Assembly: GCA_009746045.1 (NCBI GenBank)
Contig: RPFO01000079.1
Coordinates: 4,114,271-4,178,270 of the forward strand
Reading direction: 5' to 3'
Length of the DNA: 64,000 nucleotides
Source of the DNA: Mesostigma viride
Taxonomy: Eukaryota; Streptophyta; Mesostigmatophyceae; Mesostigmatales; Mesostigmataceae
Under the pieces are notes generated by a model that saw only the letters and a program-made list of their open reading frames with translations, searched no databases and was not told where the DNA came from. The translations under genes were made by a program, and so were the position numbers. The stretch's first letter is position 1. Every line of letters starts with the position of its first letter. Below are positions 1 to 10,199 of the stretch, piece after piece.

Positions 1-670
1 CCCTCCCTTCCTCGGCCGTTGGCGAACGAAAGTATCCGAACCTCTGCACGGCACGGTCACTGTCCTCCCCCGTCAGTTTTTTAATTTTGTCAGAAAACCC
101 TGGATTCTCTTCCAGCCAGGCATTGTAAGAATCGGGCTCCTGGTCTGCCAGCACCTGCCACGCAAACCGGAAGATCAGCACGGCACATTTTGCCTTCGTC
201 AGACTTGTGCCGGCCCCCACGAACCACGGCGCGAGCCCCTTACAATTCCGCACCGTCACCGTCCGATGCCTCATTAGTTCCGGGAGTTGGCACAAGTTGC
301 TACTAAGGACCCGTACTTGAGTCCCAATCGCGGACCCCCCCACGAGGTCGACATCGTCTGGCACTAGGCGTATCTTCTGCCGCAGATGAAACGCCGCCTG
401 TATGGTGTCGGTTAGATTCTTGTCGTGCACTTGAGAGGACGGCGCTGGCTCCCAGGAGTCCAAAATGCTGGGCTTCGCATTTCCAGCACGTGTCGTCAGC
501 AGCCCCTTCCTCTCAAAGGTCTTCACAATCCCCGACCATAAGTCGGTGCCCGGTGCTCGTTGGCGCCATTCCTCAAAAAATGTTGTGAGATGCCTTTCCG
601 CCACCCCATGTTCAATCTTGTAAGCCCACCTCCTCCGCTCTTCCTCCGTTCTCTGCCTTGACGGACGCCC
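1..670 (-). CDS. Internal or 3' exon of an unrecognised gene, running off the left edge
   Basis: Reading the minus strand from 670 down to 1 gives one frame with no stop for about 223 codons, far longer than chance. It begins right after a plausible 3' splice site: a T-rich tract, then CAG at 673-671. The first residues are charged (GRPSRQRTEEERRRW). A later part contains LVPDDVDLVGG and a Leu/Val-rich stretch, and the end is acidic. I recognise no domain. The frame is phase 0 at the acceptor and joins in phase with the exon at 5834-6214, so the two are probably one gene. There is no ATG near the exon start, as expected of an internal exon. The 3' end lies outside the window. Function unknown. 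Confidence 0.6.
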
Positions 671-720
671 CTGATCACATGCAAAAAACATACAGATAGC
701 CGGAAGGTCAGTACTATGTT

Positions 721-1330
721 CCAACGGCCGTCGCCGGAAAAATAACACCCTAATTTCCAGGTTCCAGCGGCCGTTGGCGCATGAAAGTCACACCCTAATT
801 TACAGGTTCCAACGGCCGTTGGCGCATGAAAATCACACCCTAATTTCCAGGTTCCAACGGCCGTTGCCGACAGAAAAATCACACCCTAATTTCCAGGTTC
901 CAACGGCCGTTGGCGCGAGAAAAATGACACCCTAATTTCCAGGTTCCAACGGCCGTTGGCGCGAGAAAAATCACACCCTATTTTCCAGGTTCCAACGGCT
1001 GTTGGCGCGAGAAAAATGACACCATTTCCAGTTTCCAACGGCCGTTGGCGACAGAAAAATCACACCCTAATTTCCAGGTTCCAACGGCCGTTGGCGCATG
1101 AAAATCACACCCTAATTTACAGGTTCCAACGGCCGTTGGCGCATGAAAATCACACCCTATTTTCCAGGTTCCAACGGCCGTTGGCGCAAGAAAAATGACA
1201 CCCTAATTTACAGGTTCCAACGGCCGTTGGCGCATGAAAATCACACCCTAATTTCAAGGTTCCGACGGCCGTTGGGCAAAAAAAAATAACACCCTAATTT
1301 CCAAATTGCAACGGCCGTTGGCGCAAGAAA
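721..1330 (+). repeat. 46-bp satellite built on CCAACGGCCGTTGG
   Basis: About thirteen head-to-tail units of roughly 46 bp. Each carries the perfect palindrome CCAACGGCCGTTGG followed by GCGCAAGAAAATCACACCC or a close variant and a spacer resembling CTAATTTCCAGGTT. Starts lie near 765, 811, 858, 900, 947, 991, 1036, 1080, 1126, 1171, 1217, 1260 and 1309. A few units carry single changes in the palindrome, for example at 991 and 1260. The short ORFs across it are repeat artefacts. Confidence 0.95.
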
Positions 1331-1344
1331 ATCAAGCAAGAAAA

Positions 1345-4300
1345 GGACAAGGACAAGGTGCTGGCACAAGGACAAGGACAAGGACAAGGACAAGGACAAG
1401 GACAAGGACAAGGACAAGGACAAGGACAAGGACAAGGACAAGGACAAGGACAAGGACAAGGACAAGGACAAGGACAAGGACAAGGACAAGGACAAGGACA
1501 AGGACAAGGACAAGGACAAGGACAAGGACAAGGACAAGGACAAGGACAAGGACAAGGACAAGGACAAGGACAAGGACAAGGACAAGGACAAGGACAAGGA
1601 CAAGGACAAGGACAAGGACAAGGACAAGGACAAGGACAACACAAGGAAAGGAGAAGGACAAGGACAAGGACAAGGACAAGGACAAGGACAAGGACAAGGA
1701 CAAGGACAAGGACAAGGACAAGGACAAGGACAAGGACAAGGACAAGGACAAGGACAAGGACAAGGACAAGGACAACCACAAGGAAAAGGACAAGGACAAG
1801 GACAAGGACAAGGACAAGGACAAGGACAAGGACAAGGACAAGGACAAGGACAAGGACAAGGACAAGGACAAGGACAAGGACAAGGACAAGGACGAGGACA
1901 AGGACAACGTGCTGGCACAAGGACAAGGACAAGGACAAGGACAAGGACAAGGACAAGGACAAGGACAAGGACAAGGACAAGGAGAAGGACAAGGACAAGG
2001 ACAAGGACAAGGACAAGGACAAGGACAAGGACAAGGACAAGGACAAGGACAAGGACAAGGACAAGGACAAGGACAAGGACAAGGACGAGGACAAGGACAA
2101 CGTGCTGGCACAAGGACAAGGACAAGGACAAGGACAAGGACAAGGACAAGGACAAGGACAAGGACAAGGACAAGGACAAGGACAAGGACAAGGACAAGGA
2201 CAAGGACAAGGACAAGGACAAGGACAAGGACAAGGACAAGGACAAGGACAAGGACAAGGACAAGGACAAGGACAAGGACAAGGACAAGGACAAGGACAAG
2301 GACAAGGACAAGGACAAGGACAAGGAAAAGGACAAGGACAAGGCTGGCACAAGGACAAGGACAAGGACAAGGACAAGGACAAGGACAAGGACAAGGACAA
2401 GGACAAGGACAAGGACAAGGACAAGGACAAGGACAAGGACAAGGACAAGGACAAGGACAAGGACAAGGACAAGGACAAGGACAAGGACAAGGACAAGGAC
2501 AAGGACAAGGACAAGGACAAGGACAAGGACAAGGACAAACAAGGACAAGGACAAGGACAAGGACAAGGACAAGGACAAGGACAAGGACAAGGACAAGGAC
2601 AAGGACAAGGACAAGGACAAGGACAAGGACAAGGACAAGGACAAGGACAAGGACAAGGACAAGGACAAGGACAAGGACAAGGACAAGGACAAGGACAAGG
2701 ACAAGGACAAGGACAAGGACAAGGACAAGGACAAGGACAAGGACAAGGACAAGGACAAGGACAAGGACAAGGACAAGGACAAGGACAAGGACAAGGACAA
2801 GGACAAGGACAAGGACAAGGACAAGGACAAGGAAAAGGACAAGGACAAGGCTGGCACAAGGACAAGGACAAGGACAAGGACAAGGACAAGGACAAGGACA
2901 AGGACAAGGACAAGGACAAGGACAAGGACAAGGACAAGGACAAGGACAAGGACAAGGACAAGGACAAGGACAAGGACAAGGACAAGGACAAGGACAAGGA
3001 CAAGGACAAGGACAAGGACAAGGACAAGGACAAGGACAAGGACAAGGACAAGGACAAGGACAAGGACAAGGACAAGGACAAGGACAAGGACAAGGACAAG
3101 GACAAGGACAAGGACAAGGACAAGGACAAGGACAAGGACAAGGACAAGGACAAGGACAAGGACAAGGACAAGGACAAGGACAAGGACAAGGACAAGGACA
3201 AGGACAAGGACAAGGACAAGGACAAGGACAAGGACAAGGACAAGGACAAGGACAAGGACAAGGACAAGGACAAGGACAAGGACAAGGACAAGGACAAGGA
3301 CAAGGACAAGGACAAGGACAAGGACAAGGACAAGGACAAGGACAAGGACAAGGACAAGGACAAGGACAAGGACAAGGACAAGGACAAGGACAAGGACAAG
3401 GACAAGGACAAGGACAAGGACAAGGACAAGGACAAGGACAAGGACAAGGACAAGGACAAGGACAAGGACAAGGACAAGGACAAGGACAAGGACAAGGACA
3501 AGGACAAGTGCTGGACAAGGACAAGGACAAGGACAAGGACAAGGACAAGGACAAGGACAAGGACAAGGACAAGGACAAGGACAAGGACAAGGACAAGGAC
3601 AAGGACAAGGACAAGGACAAGGACAAGGACAAGGACAAGGACAAGGACAAGGACAAGGACAAGGACAAGGACAAGGACAAGGACAAGGACAAGGACAAGG
3701 ACAAGGACAAGGACAAGGACAAGGACAAGGACAAGGACAAGGACAAGGACAAGGCAGGGACAAGGACAAGGACAAGGACAAGGACAAGGACAAGGACAAG
3801 GACAAGGACAAGGACAAGGACAAGGACAAGGACAAGGACAAGGACAAGGACAAGGACAAGGACAAGGACAAGGCACAAGGACAAGGACAAGGACAAGGAC
3901 AAGGACAAGGACAAGGACAAGGACAAGGACAAGGACAAGGACAAGGACAAGGACAAGGACAAGGACAAGGACAAGGACAAGGACAAGGACAAGGACAAGG
4001 ACAAGGACAAGGACAAGGACAAGGACAAGGACAAGGACAAGGACAAGGACAAGGACAAGGACAAGGACAAGGACAAGGACAAGGACAAGGACAAGGACAA
4101 GGACAAGGACAAGGACAAGGACAAGGACAAGGACAAGGACAAGGACAAGGACAAGGACAAGGACAAGGACAAGGACAAGGACAAGGACAAGGACAAGGAC
4201 AAGGACAAGGACAAGGACAAGGACAAGGACAAGGACAAGGCTGGACAAGGACAAGGACAAGGACAAGGACAAGGACAAGGACAAGGACAAGGACAAGGAC

Positions 4301-5795
4301 AAGGACAAGGACAAGGACAAGGACAAGGACAAGGACAAGGACAAGGACAAGGACAAGGACAAGGACAAGGACAAGGACAAGGACAAGGACAAGGACAAGG
4401 ACAAGGACAAGGACAAGGACAAGGACAAGGACAAGGACAAGGACAAGGACAAGGACAAGGACAAGGACAAGGACAAGGACAAGGACAAGGACAAGGACAA
4501 GGACAAGGACAAGGACAAGGACAAGGACAAGGACAAGGACAAGGACAAGGACAAGGACAAGGACAAGGACAAGGACAAGGACAAGGACAAGGACAAGGAC
4601 AAGGACAAGGACAAGGACAAGGACAAGGACAAGGACAAGGACAAGGACAAGGACAAGGACAAGGACAAGGACAAGGACAAGGACAAGGACAAGGACAAGG
4701 ACAAGGACAAGGACAAGGACAAGGACAAGGACAAGGACAAGGACAAGGACAAGGACAAGGACAAGGACAAGGACAAGGACAAGGACAAGGACAAGGACAA
4801 GGACAAGGACAAGGACAAGGGACAAGGACAAGGACAAGGACAAGGACAAGGCTGGACAAGGACAAGGACAAGGACAAGGACAAGGACAAGGACAAGGACA
4901 AGGACAAGGACAAGGACAAGGACAAGGACAAGGACAAGGACAAGGACAAGGACAAGGACAAGGACAAGGACAAGGACAACAAGGACAAGGACAAGGACAA
5001 GGACAAGGACAAGGACAAGGACAAGGACAAGGACAAGGACAAGGACAAGGACAAGGACAAGGACAAGGACAAGGACAAGGACAAGGACAAGGACAAGGAC
5101 AAGGCTGGACAAGGACAAGGACAAGGACAAGGACAAGGACAAGGACAAGGACAAGGACAAGGACAAGGACAAGGACAAGGACAAGGACAAGGACAAGGAC
5201 AAGGACAAGGACAAGGACAAGGACAAGGACAAGGACAAGGACAAGGACAAGGACAAGGACAAGGACAAGGACAAGGACAAGGACAAGGACAAGGACAAGG
5301 ACAAGGACAAGGACAAGGACAAGGACAAGGACAAGGCTGGACAAGGACAAGGACAAGGACAAGGACAAGGCTGGACAAGGACAAGGACAAGGACAAGGAC
5401 AAGGACAAGGACAAGGACAAGGACAAGGACAAGGACAAGGACAAGGACAAGGACAAGGACAAGGACAAGGACAAGGACAAGGACAAGGACAAGGACAAGG
5501 ACAAGGACAAGGACAAGGACAAGGACAAGGACAAGGACAAGGACAAGGACAAGGACAAGGACAAGGACAAGGACAAGGACAAGGACAAGGACAAGGACAA
5601 GGACAAGGACAAGGACAAGGACAAGGACAAGGACAAGGACAAGGACAAGGACAAGGACAAGGACAAGGACAAGGACAAGGACAAGGACAAGGACAAGGAC
5701 AAGGACAAGGACAAGGACAAGGACAAGGACAAGGACAAGGACAAGGACAAGGACAAGGACAAGGACAAGGACAAGGACAAGGACAAGGACAAGGA
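1345..5795 (+). repeat. (GGACAA)n hexanucleotide array, about 4.4 kb
   Basis: Roughly 740 hexamers, almost uninterrupted and with no T on the plus strand outside the punctuation. The array is punctuated by short variants such as GTGCTGGCACAA (1355, 1909, 2100), GGCTGGCACAA (2341, 2851) and GGCTGGACAA (4241, 4850, 5103, 5335, 5370). It is bounded on both sides by GGCGCAAGAAAATCA, the flank of the palindrome satellite, so it probably expanded inside a satellite unit. Because the hexamer has no stop in any frame, it creates very long spurious ORFs (Gly-Gln, Asp-Lys, Arg-Thr on one strand; Cys-Pro, Leu-Ser, Val-Leu on the other). Confidence 0.97.
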
Positions 5796-5833
5796 TGGCG
5801 CAAGAAAATCACATCCTTGTGCGTAACACCTAC

Positions 5834-6214
5834 CCGGACAGCTGGCAGTGTGGGGTGGGTTGCTTTTCCAGTTGCTGCCGTCGCGGCATCGGAACCCGAT
5901 GACCCAGAAGCCGCCGATTTCCTCCGCTCCTTCGCCGCCTTTGCTGCATGAACGCCGCGCGCCTCTTGCCCCGACGATGGTGCGGGGGGAGGGGGCATTT
6001 GCTGTGCTGCCGCTGCAGCTTCCGACGGCGCGGAAGGGCGGCGGCGGGAGGGGGCAACACCGGTGGCGGCGGAGAGCCCGGCGGCGGGGGCGCCGGCGGC
6101 GGGGGCGCCGGCGGAGGGGAACGCGGGTGGTTGTGCGTACAAGCACGCTGTGACACGCAGACGACAAAGAAGAAATCCGCCGAATATGTTAGCAAGCGGT
6201 GCGGTGCAGCACAC
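5834..6214 (-). CDS. 5' exon of the left-edge gene (Ala/Pro-rich)
   Basis: A minus-strand frame, open from an ATG at 6214, ends at a GTAGGT donor after a CGG codon at 5836-5834. It encodes an Ala/Pro/Gly-rich, probably disordered segment, then a Lys/Arg-rich stretch (KAAKERRKSAA) and SGSSGSDAATAATG. Such a basic, low-complexity N-terminus is common in nuclear proteins, but I recognise no domain. The start is uncertain, because further splicing upstream is possible and the local sequence is very GC-rich. The main support is the phase-0 match between this donor and the acceptor of the exon at 1-670. Other frames here are also open because of base composition, so confidence is moderate. Confidence 0.4.
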
Positions 6215-6880
6215 ACATCTGACAAAGCTAATAGGTCAACCCTTAAAACCGTGTCCAACTGCCCGCTATAAAAACCGGGCAATTGTCACTTTCCATGATA
6301 ATGTCCACAAACCAACCTAATAGTTAGTTATGGTCCATTATAGGACACAAGCACACACATATATTCACCACCTTGGGGGTCATGTCATTGGTCATATTGC
6401 AATGTCCTATGGGTGCCAAATATAGCACCCCCTGACATAAAGGAAGCTAGTAAAGGGCTCATGAATATAGCACCCCCTGACATAAAGGAAGCTAGTAAAG
6501 GGCTCATGAACACCAAGGTTGCATGTGGAGGAGCAGGGACCCAGCTGCAAGCTCTAACAATAAATGCCCACTACAAATAGCGGACAGTTTGGTTGGTGAC
6601 ACCTGCTAGCATTACAAAGCTCAATTCTCATCCCGTAGCAACAAAAATGTAATGTCCGCTGTAAATATCACTCAAAACGGCTAAAGGGTTAAAACGAAGT
6701 TGTAGTTGTTTTGCGGCATCAAGTTTCAAAGTACGTACTGGGATACCCTTCGCCAGCCTGCTTGGCATCGAGTAGGATAAGATCTTGGAACCAGTAAGGG
6801 GGCTTCGCTTGTTGCGGCAGATGGTGCAATCCATTGTGATCTGCGCGCAAAACATACACAAACGAACAACCCTCATAGGT
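6215..6880. other. Non-coding stretch, no gene seen
   Basis: No credible ORF or splice pattern. It holds a short inverted repeat (TGCCCG...CGGGCA, 6260-6281) around CTATAAAAAC, which could be a promoter TATA region but could equally be chance, and a 45-bp duplication annotated separately. Confidence 0.5.
6419..6508 (+). repeat. 45-bp direct duplication
   Basis: Two adjacent copies, 6419-6463 and 6464-6508, of a segment containing TAGCACCCCCTGACATAAAG. They look identical, which suggests a recent local duplication. Confidence 0.95.
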
Positions 6881-7190
6881 TGAGCAATCCAGAAAATCAT
6901 GCCATTACTGTAACAACATGGGCAAAGCATACACAAACGAACAACCATCATAGATTGAGCTAGCAATCCACAACATTATGCCATTACTGTAACAACATGG
7001 GCAAAGCATACACAAACGAACAACCATCATAGATTGAGCTAGCAATCCACAACATCATGCCATTACTGTAACAACATGGGCAAAGCATACACAAACGAAC
7101 AACCATCATAGATAGAGCAATCCACAACATCATGCCATTAATGTAATAACATGGGCAAAACATACACAAACAAATAGCCATGATAGGGCA
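6880..7190 (+). repeat. About 78-bp tandem repeat, four units
   Basis: Units begin near 6886, 6964, 7043 and 7118 and carry CATGCCATTACTGTAACAAC followed by ATGGGCAAAGCATACACAAA. They diverge by a few bases and abut the plastid-derived fragment. The ORFs on the minus strand here are repeat artefacts. Confidence 0.9.
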
Positions 7191-7343
7191 TTAAGAGAAT
7201 AGCCATGATTGGGGCAATAAGAGAATTTTTTTGTTCAATTCAATGATCACAATTTATGCACACAGTCGATGCATTCATAAATGAGGCAGGTTCTTCCGAA
7301 AATTGGCTCCGTCGTAGAGTGTCAACGGCCAACTTGCAAACAC

Positions 7344-7772
7344 GCACGTTACATGATATACATACCTAGTCATTATGGTCCTATACAAACGCCAGAAGGG
7401 CCTAATACCGGTTTAATTGGATCTTTAGCTACGCATAGTAAAGTAAATGAATATGTTTTCCTGTCCTTTTTATACATTACAAAAAAATCAAGTAATTAAA
7501 AGTGAAATACCTATTTTTATACCTCCAGATCAACAAGATCAATTTAAATTCGCCCCAGAATATTTATTACTTTCTTGTTACTCTAGTGTTGAAAATAATT
7601 ATGTTCCTGTGCGATATAAACCAGAATTTAGTAGTAAAGCAGAAGAAGTCGATTATTTGGGGATTTCTCTAACGCAAGCTTCAATAGCTACTTCATTTAT
7701 TCCCTTGGTGGAACATGATGATGCAAACCGAGCATTAATGGGTTGTAATATGCAAAGACAAGCAGTTCCATG
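7344..7772 (+). pseudogene. rpoB: Plastid rpoB fragment in nuclear DNA (NUPT), frameshifted
   Basis: Translation gives strong RNA polymerase beta-subunit signatures: [17 protein letters not shown] and [14 protein letters not shown], then in another frame [53 protein letters not shown] and [11 protein letters not shown]. The frame changes near 7455 where a few bases are missing, and the Arg-Ile-Cys expected between HYG and PIQTPEG is absent. The composition is AT-rich, unlike the neighbouring genes. Only about 140 codons of a protein of over 1000 residues are present, with no start or stop. This fits a decayed plastid insertion. It is not a working polymerase gene. Confidence 0.9.
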
Positions 7773-7960
7773 ACACCAAGGTTGAGACTTGCATGCATGG
7801 GACAAGAAAAACCTCGTTGCAAGGGTTGAAACAATAACGAAATTGTATGACGACAGACACATAAAATGGAAGGCTTGCTCAGTATTATTATTTACCCATC
7901 AATCAATTTTAAAGGCAAGGAAATGTTGAAATACGGACGACCGTCCCAAGTTCGCCAGCA

Positions 7961-8790
7961 TTAACAAAAGCATTTCTGTGACAAGAACAGTGGGCGACCA
8001 TTCCCATTATTATCTTTTCCTCTTTTGTTTCTTCCCCTTCCCGGACTCCATTCATAAGCGACGTCCGCCATCCCCAAACGATGCAAAATTTTGTTGGAGC
8101 TCTGCATCTTCTCCAACAGTTCTTGATCCGATTCCTCCTTTGCACGACGCGCTTCCTCTGCCTTCGCCTTTGCGGCCTCCACATCTGCATCTATATCCGC
8201 CTTCACCACCATCCTGATCAAACGGTCCCGCTCCTCAGGCCTCTTCGGCAGTCCCACCGGCTCTGCGGCAAGAAGAAGCTCCAAAATATCCTTGTGCAGT
8301 CTTTGTGCTTCCACAAATCCTAGCTGCGTCATCAAGGTGTACGCGCATTCCGCGCCACACCCTGCAAGGAATCCCCCATGGTAACGTTATGCCCATGAGC
8401 AAACCCGTACGCGCTGTCCCCCTCTGCCAAAATCTCGAGTCCCTGCCTGTCGAGGCGCACCAGCTCAACTTTCCGTTCCCCAGTGTGCGTTGCCGTGAAG
8501 TGGAGGACCGAGCGTGTCATTCCGGTCTTCCCCATCAACATCTGCAAACTTGCTACGTATGCGATCCCACGAGCGCACACGTCCTCCAACTTCTCGGCAA
8601 AAGGTAGATGTGTCTTGCAATACACATCCAATCCCTCCAGTGGTCTATCACATCTAAGAAATCCACACCCCCCGTATGGATCCTTGGCATGTTGGTACTC
8701 GAGGTCGTGCTCTTGTAGGAACTTATAATGTTCCGCGCACAGTCCCTCGACCCTTACGGGCTCCGTACAGATTTTGCATTTCGTTGCCAT
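7961..8790 (-). CDS. Cys/His double-motif protein, copy 1 (frameshifted at a C5 run)
   Basis: Starts at ATG 8790 (MATKCKICTEP). The N-terminus has two Cys/His clusters resembling small zinc-binding modules: C-x2-C-x9-C-x2-H, then GCGFLRC...YCKTH. The downstream part has a GGFLAGCGAECAYTLMTQLG stretch similar to GCGFLEGDWW in the paralogue at 10200-10982, then a charged helical tail (EAAKAKAEEARRAKEE). The frame breaks near 8373-8378 at five Cs (plus strand); changing frame there joins the 5' frame to the tail, which ends at 7961. Family and function are unknown. The same N-terminal pattern occurs at 9017-9589 and 10200-10982, and in shortened form at 9784-10128, all on one strand, so this is a local gene family. 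Confidence 0.6.
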
Positions 8791-9016
8791 CTGCGCAATT
8801 GCCATGAGTCCCATACAGCAGCCATTGTATAACAGGGGCAATGAGCACCGTCAGAACCCCCTCTGGCGTCTTTCTCACACAATTCTCAATCTAGTCTTTT
8901 TGTGCAATAATTGTTGGTTCAAAGAAGGTCCGTTCAAAGAAGTTTTATGAGACAAAATAAATTAGTTTCAATTACACGCATCAGATTAATCAAATCATAT
9001 TTTCTCCCTCTCTTTC

Positions 9017-9589
9017 TTACTGAGCAATTCTGTCCATCCTGCCCCTCTTTGCCGGCTTCTCATCAATCTCCTCATCAAAATCACACACACGTCTAATCTG
9101 CTGTCTAATCTGCTCTACCAACCCCCCCTTGCGCATCAGGTCTTTCACCTCCCCCTTCAAGAGCGCTGTCACGAGTCGCGCGCACTCATACGCGGACTCC
9201 GTGGCCAGGTCCCTTCCCATATCATGCCACACTTTGGCCGTTGGACAGTCGGGATGGTCTCCCATGTAAGCCCACACATGCCTTGGCGGCTTGTCCTCTC
9301 CGCCTATCCCCTCTCCAGGTCGCATCTGTCCCACCTCCTCTATCACCCACTCTGCATCACGCAGCATGAATCGAGGCTTCTTGTCAACATAGTACAAGAC
9401 CAAAACCATGTTGTTGGGCCAAGGCTTCCACTTTTTCGTCACGATGTGACGGTCAATCGTCATCAGCCCGCTCTCGATTTCGGCAAACAACGCCCCCCAT
9501 ACGTCAGAATGCTTGGGACAGAACCACTCGCTGTCCGTCGGCATTCCTTCCCATTGACAATCCGGATGTTCGCATCGAATGGGGTCCAT
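9017..9589 (-). CDS. Cys/His motif protein, copy 2
   Basis: Starts at ATG 9589 (MDPIRCEHPDC), 190 aa. I chose this start because paralogues begin with Met followed shortly by the first Cys. The N-terminal motif is C-x4-C-x12-C-x2-H. The middle contains LVLYYVDKKPRFML and a long acidic/aromatic region, and the C-terminus is basic (KPAKRGRMDR), possibly a nuclear localisation signal. An upstream in-frame extension to 9646 adds more cysteines but runs into the palindrome repeat, so it is less likely. Palindrome copies lie 54 and 89 bp upstream of the ATG. Function unknown; the motif only suggests metal binding. Confidence 0.55.
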   Translation of the reverse strand: MDPIRCEHPDCQWEGMPTDSEWFCPKHSDVWGALFAEIESGLMTIDRHIVTKKWKPWPNNMVLVLYYVDKKPRFMLRDAEWVIEEVGQMRPGEGIGGEDKPPRHVWAYMGDHPDCPTAKVWHDMGRDLATESAYECARLVTALLKGEVKDLMRKGGLVEQIRQQIRRVCDFDEEIDEKPAKRGRMDRIAQ

Positions 9590-9677
9590 CTGTGCACATC
9601 GATATTTTTTACACCACCCGCAAACGCACGCATTCAGCAGGGTCAACGGCCGTTGGCCCTGTTAAATTCCACACACC

Positions 9678-9691
9678 CCAACGGCCGTTGG
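9678..9691. promoter_or_regulatory. Palindrome CCAACGGCCGTTGG upstream of the 9017-9589 gene
   Basis: A perfect 14-bp palindrome. Each half, CCAACGG, matches the AACGG core of plant mitosis-specific activator (MSA) elements bound by three-repeat MYB proteins. A variant, TCAACGGCCGTTGG, sits at 9643. Copies 40-120 bp upstream of other ATGs are at 10173-10186, about 11022, about 12063, 13276-13289 and 20930-20943. A regulatory role is inference. Confidence 0.35.
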
Positions 9692-9783
9692 CCTTAGACG
9701 CACAAAACTTGACACCATCAGGCGATTTTTTCCAAATGATTCTTCTTTATTAAATAAATTTACATTCATCCTAAAATCACATT

Positions 9784-10128
9784 CTAGTCAACATCCTCCC
9801 CATCTTTAGTGGGTTGCATTCGACCCCAATTGTCGTTCATAAAACTGACCAAAACATGAGCCGGAGTCCCCACATCCTCCTCACGCCTCAATTTACGCAA
9901 TACACCTTTAGCAATTCCACCATACCCATCAACCTCCGACATCATCATGCCCACGCCATCAAGACGTTCAGCGTGCAATTGCCCGTCCTCTTCGAGAACC
10001 AGATCGGGCAGGTCTTCCAGTTCGGCCTCCACAATCTCTATCAGGTTTTCCTTTGTAGTCTCCCCCCCTTCCTTTCCTTCTTTTCCGCACTCCATCCTAC
10101 ACCCTGCCCCTGCACAACCGACGTCCAT
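9784..10128 (-). CDS. Short Cys-motif paralogue (copy 3, reduced)
   Basis: 114 aa starting at ATG 10128 (MDVGCAGAGC). The spacing of the first two Cys (C-x4-C) matches the N-terminus of the 10200-10982 protein (KCTVAWC), which suggests a shortened relative. The second Cys/His cluster is absent. The rest is acidic with Gly/Met-rich segments and ends in DGEDVD. A palindrome copy at 10173-10186 lies 45 bp upstream. Unknown function; it could be a truncated pseudogene that kept its frame. Confidence 0.45.
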   Translation of the reverse strand: MDVGCAGAGCRMECGKEGKEGGETTKENLIEIVEAELEDLPDLVLEEDGQLHAERLDGVGMMMSEVDGYGGIAKGVLRKLRREEDVGTPAHVLVSFMNDNWGRMQPTKDGEDVD

Positions 10129-10199
10129 GGCAAGTTAAGAAACGGACTCAGCTCACAGGACATTTTGCAAGTCCAACGGCCGTTGGCGACCAAAAACAC

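Larger units (their letters stand above)
671..5833 (-). other. Predicted 5.2-kb intron filled with satellite DNA
   Basis: The donor on the minus strand is CGG|GTAGGT at 5834/5833. The acceptor is a T-rich tract ending in CAG at 671, followed by an open exon. Both junctions are phase 0. Between them lie only the 46-bp palindrome satellite and the GGACAA array. Splicing is inferred from the sites and frames, not shown. Confidence 0.5.

Noticed and set aside
1241-6214. Very long ORFs (up to 1657 codons) of Cys-Pro, Leu-Ser, Val-Leu, Gly-Gln, Asp-Lys or Arg-Thr repeats
   Set aside because: GGACAA has no stop in any frame, so all six frames are open. These are repeat artefacts.
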